A stretch of DNA of 7,093 bases from CAIWHR01 sp040007035 (GTDB taxonomy: Bacteria > Pseudomonadota > Gammaproteobacteria > Burkholderiales > Casimicrobiaceae). Below, one piece after another: positions 6,387 to 7,093 of the stretch. The stretch is from NCBI GenBank assembly GCA_040007035.1, contig JBDTVU010000160.1, positions 1 through 7,093 on the forward strand. Direction: 5' to 3'. A program made the position numbers and the translations under genes. The notes beneath the pieces were generated by a model. The model saw only the letters and a list, made by a program, of their open reading frames with translations, made no database searches and was not told the origin of the DNA. Each line of letters begins with the position of its first letter. Positions within the stretch are counted from its first letter, which is position 1.

Positions 6387-7093
6387 GCGCGGCGACGCCG
6401 CCTTCGTCGCCGCGGTACCGGGGCCGCTTCGCCCCGTCCCCCACCGGTCCATTACACTTCGGTTCGCTCGTCGCGGCGCTCGCGAGCTGTTGCGACGCGC
6501 GCGCCGCGGCCGGCGAGTGGCTGATCCGCGTCGAGGACGTCGACGTGCCGAGGGTCGAGCCCGGCGCTGAGGTGGCGATCATCAAAGCGCTCGAGCGCCA
6601 CGGCTTCGCCTGGGATGGCGCCGTCGTCCGCCAGTCGGAGCGCGCCGACGCGTACGCCGCGGCGCTCGCCGCATTGCGCACGCAGGGCGTCGTGTACGAA
6701 TGCGCGTGCACGCGGCGCGAGCAGGACGCCGCACCGCCGGGCGTCGGCGGCGAGCGCGTCTACCCGGGCACCTGCCGCGACGGCATCTCCGCGGACCGCG
6801 CAGCGCGCGCGCAGCGGGCGTGGCGCGCCCGCGTCGGCGACGCGACGATCGGATATCGCGACCGTCTGCAAGGGTCGCAGTGGCAGGATCTCGCGCGCGA
6901 CGTCGGCGATTTCGTCGTCCGCCGCGCCGACGGGCTCACCGCGTACCAGCTCGCCGTCGTCGTCGACGACGCGGCGCAGGGCATCACCGACGTCGTCCGC
7001 GGCGCCGACCTGCTCGCGTCGACGCCGCGGCAGATCCTCCTTCAGCAACTGCTCGGCCTCGGCACGCCGTCGTATCTGCACGTCCCGGTGGCG
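6383..7093 (+). CDS. gluQ: Glutamyl-Q tRNA(Asp) synthetase, N-terminal part (cut by window edge)
   Basis: GluQ activates glutamate without tRNA and attaches it to the queuosine base at the wobble position of tRNA(Asp). It resembles the catalytic half of glutamyl-tRNA synthetase but has no anticodon-binding domain. The window holds the first 237 codons; the family usually has roughly 290-300 residues, so the C-terminus is missing. Visible features are RFAPSPTGPLHFGS (15-28), which includes the class I HIGH-type motif; RVEDVD (49-54); the zinc site CAC (Cys107, Cys109) with Tyr127 and Cys131 in YPGTC; and the YQLAVVVDD region (188-196) followed by RGADLL (206-211). The start is GTG at 6383, overlapping the preceding stop as GTGA; there is no ATG in the right place and the conserved N-terminus begins a few residues later. 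The KMSKS-type loop would lie beyond the edge. The C-x-C...Y...C zinc site and the lack of a GltX-like context support GluQ over GltX. Confidence 0.93.
   Translation, partial: MSAATPPSSPRYRGRFAPSPTGPLHFGSLVAALASCCDARAAAGEWLIRVEDVDVPRVEPGAEVAIIKALERHGFAWDGAVVRQSERADAYAAALAALRTQGVVYECACTRREQDAAPPGVGGERVYPGTCRDGISADRAARAQRAWRARVGDATIGYRDRLQGSQWQDLARDVGDFVVRRADGLTAYQLAVVVDDAAQGITDVVRGADLLASTPRQILLQQLLGLGTPSYLHVPVA

Noticed and set aside
1..7093. Search for CRISPR repeats, insertion sequence ends, tRNA/rRNA genes, or a defence or biosynthetic island
   Set aside because: No repeated units, inverted terminal repeats, transposase-like proteins or RNA genes were seen. Base composition looks even across the window, and all genes are housekeeping or respiratory types.

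Overview
The window is about 7.1 kb of very GC-rich, densely packed chromosomal DNA. It looks like a betaproteobacterium (Burkholderiales, Rhodocyclales or a relative). The grounds are the gene content and order (ccoI-ccoS-ccoN beside a small Usp; proS followed by a small lytic transglycosylase), the style of the encoded proteins, and FNR/ANR-type operators. The genus cannot be fixed from this sequence.

Left part, minus strand (3147 down to 1): three genes of a cbb3-type cytochrome c oxidase locus, in transcription order. ccoI is a copper-exporting P1B ATPase that supplies copper for oxidase assembly. ccoS is a small membrane assembly factor. ccoN is the heme-copper catalytic subunit; only its first 86 codons are present and it runs off the left edge. 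Next to ccoI, on the plus strand, is a single-domain universal stress protein (3295-3738) closed by a strong intrinsic terminator (3776-3809).

Right part, plus strand (3988 to the right edge): proS (bacterial-type prolyl-tRNA synthetase with the editing insertion), a secreted lytic transglycosylase, and the start of gluQ (glutamyl-Q tRNA(Asp) synthetase, truncated by the right edge). Each junction is a 4-base stop/start overlap (ATGA, then GTGA), so the three are probably translated as one coupled operon from a promoter just upstream of proS.

The most informative non-coding signals are two nearly identical FNR/ANR boxes (13 of 14 bases the same). One sits between the divergent ccoI and usp genes, with its centre 31 bp from the centre of a usp -10 element (class II geometry). 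It also lies about 82 bp upstream of a predicted ccoI start point. The other lies inside the 3' end of ccoS, 32 bp from a -10 element that overlaps the ccoS stop codon, and appears to drive ccoN separately. Together they suggest that oxygen limitation induces the high-affinity oxidase and the stress protein. No mobile element, CRISPR array, tRNA or rRNA was seen. All genes belong to known families, and I see no novel multi-gene system; the regulatory layout is the part worth checking.
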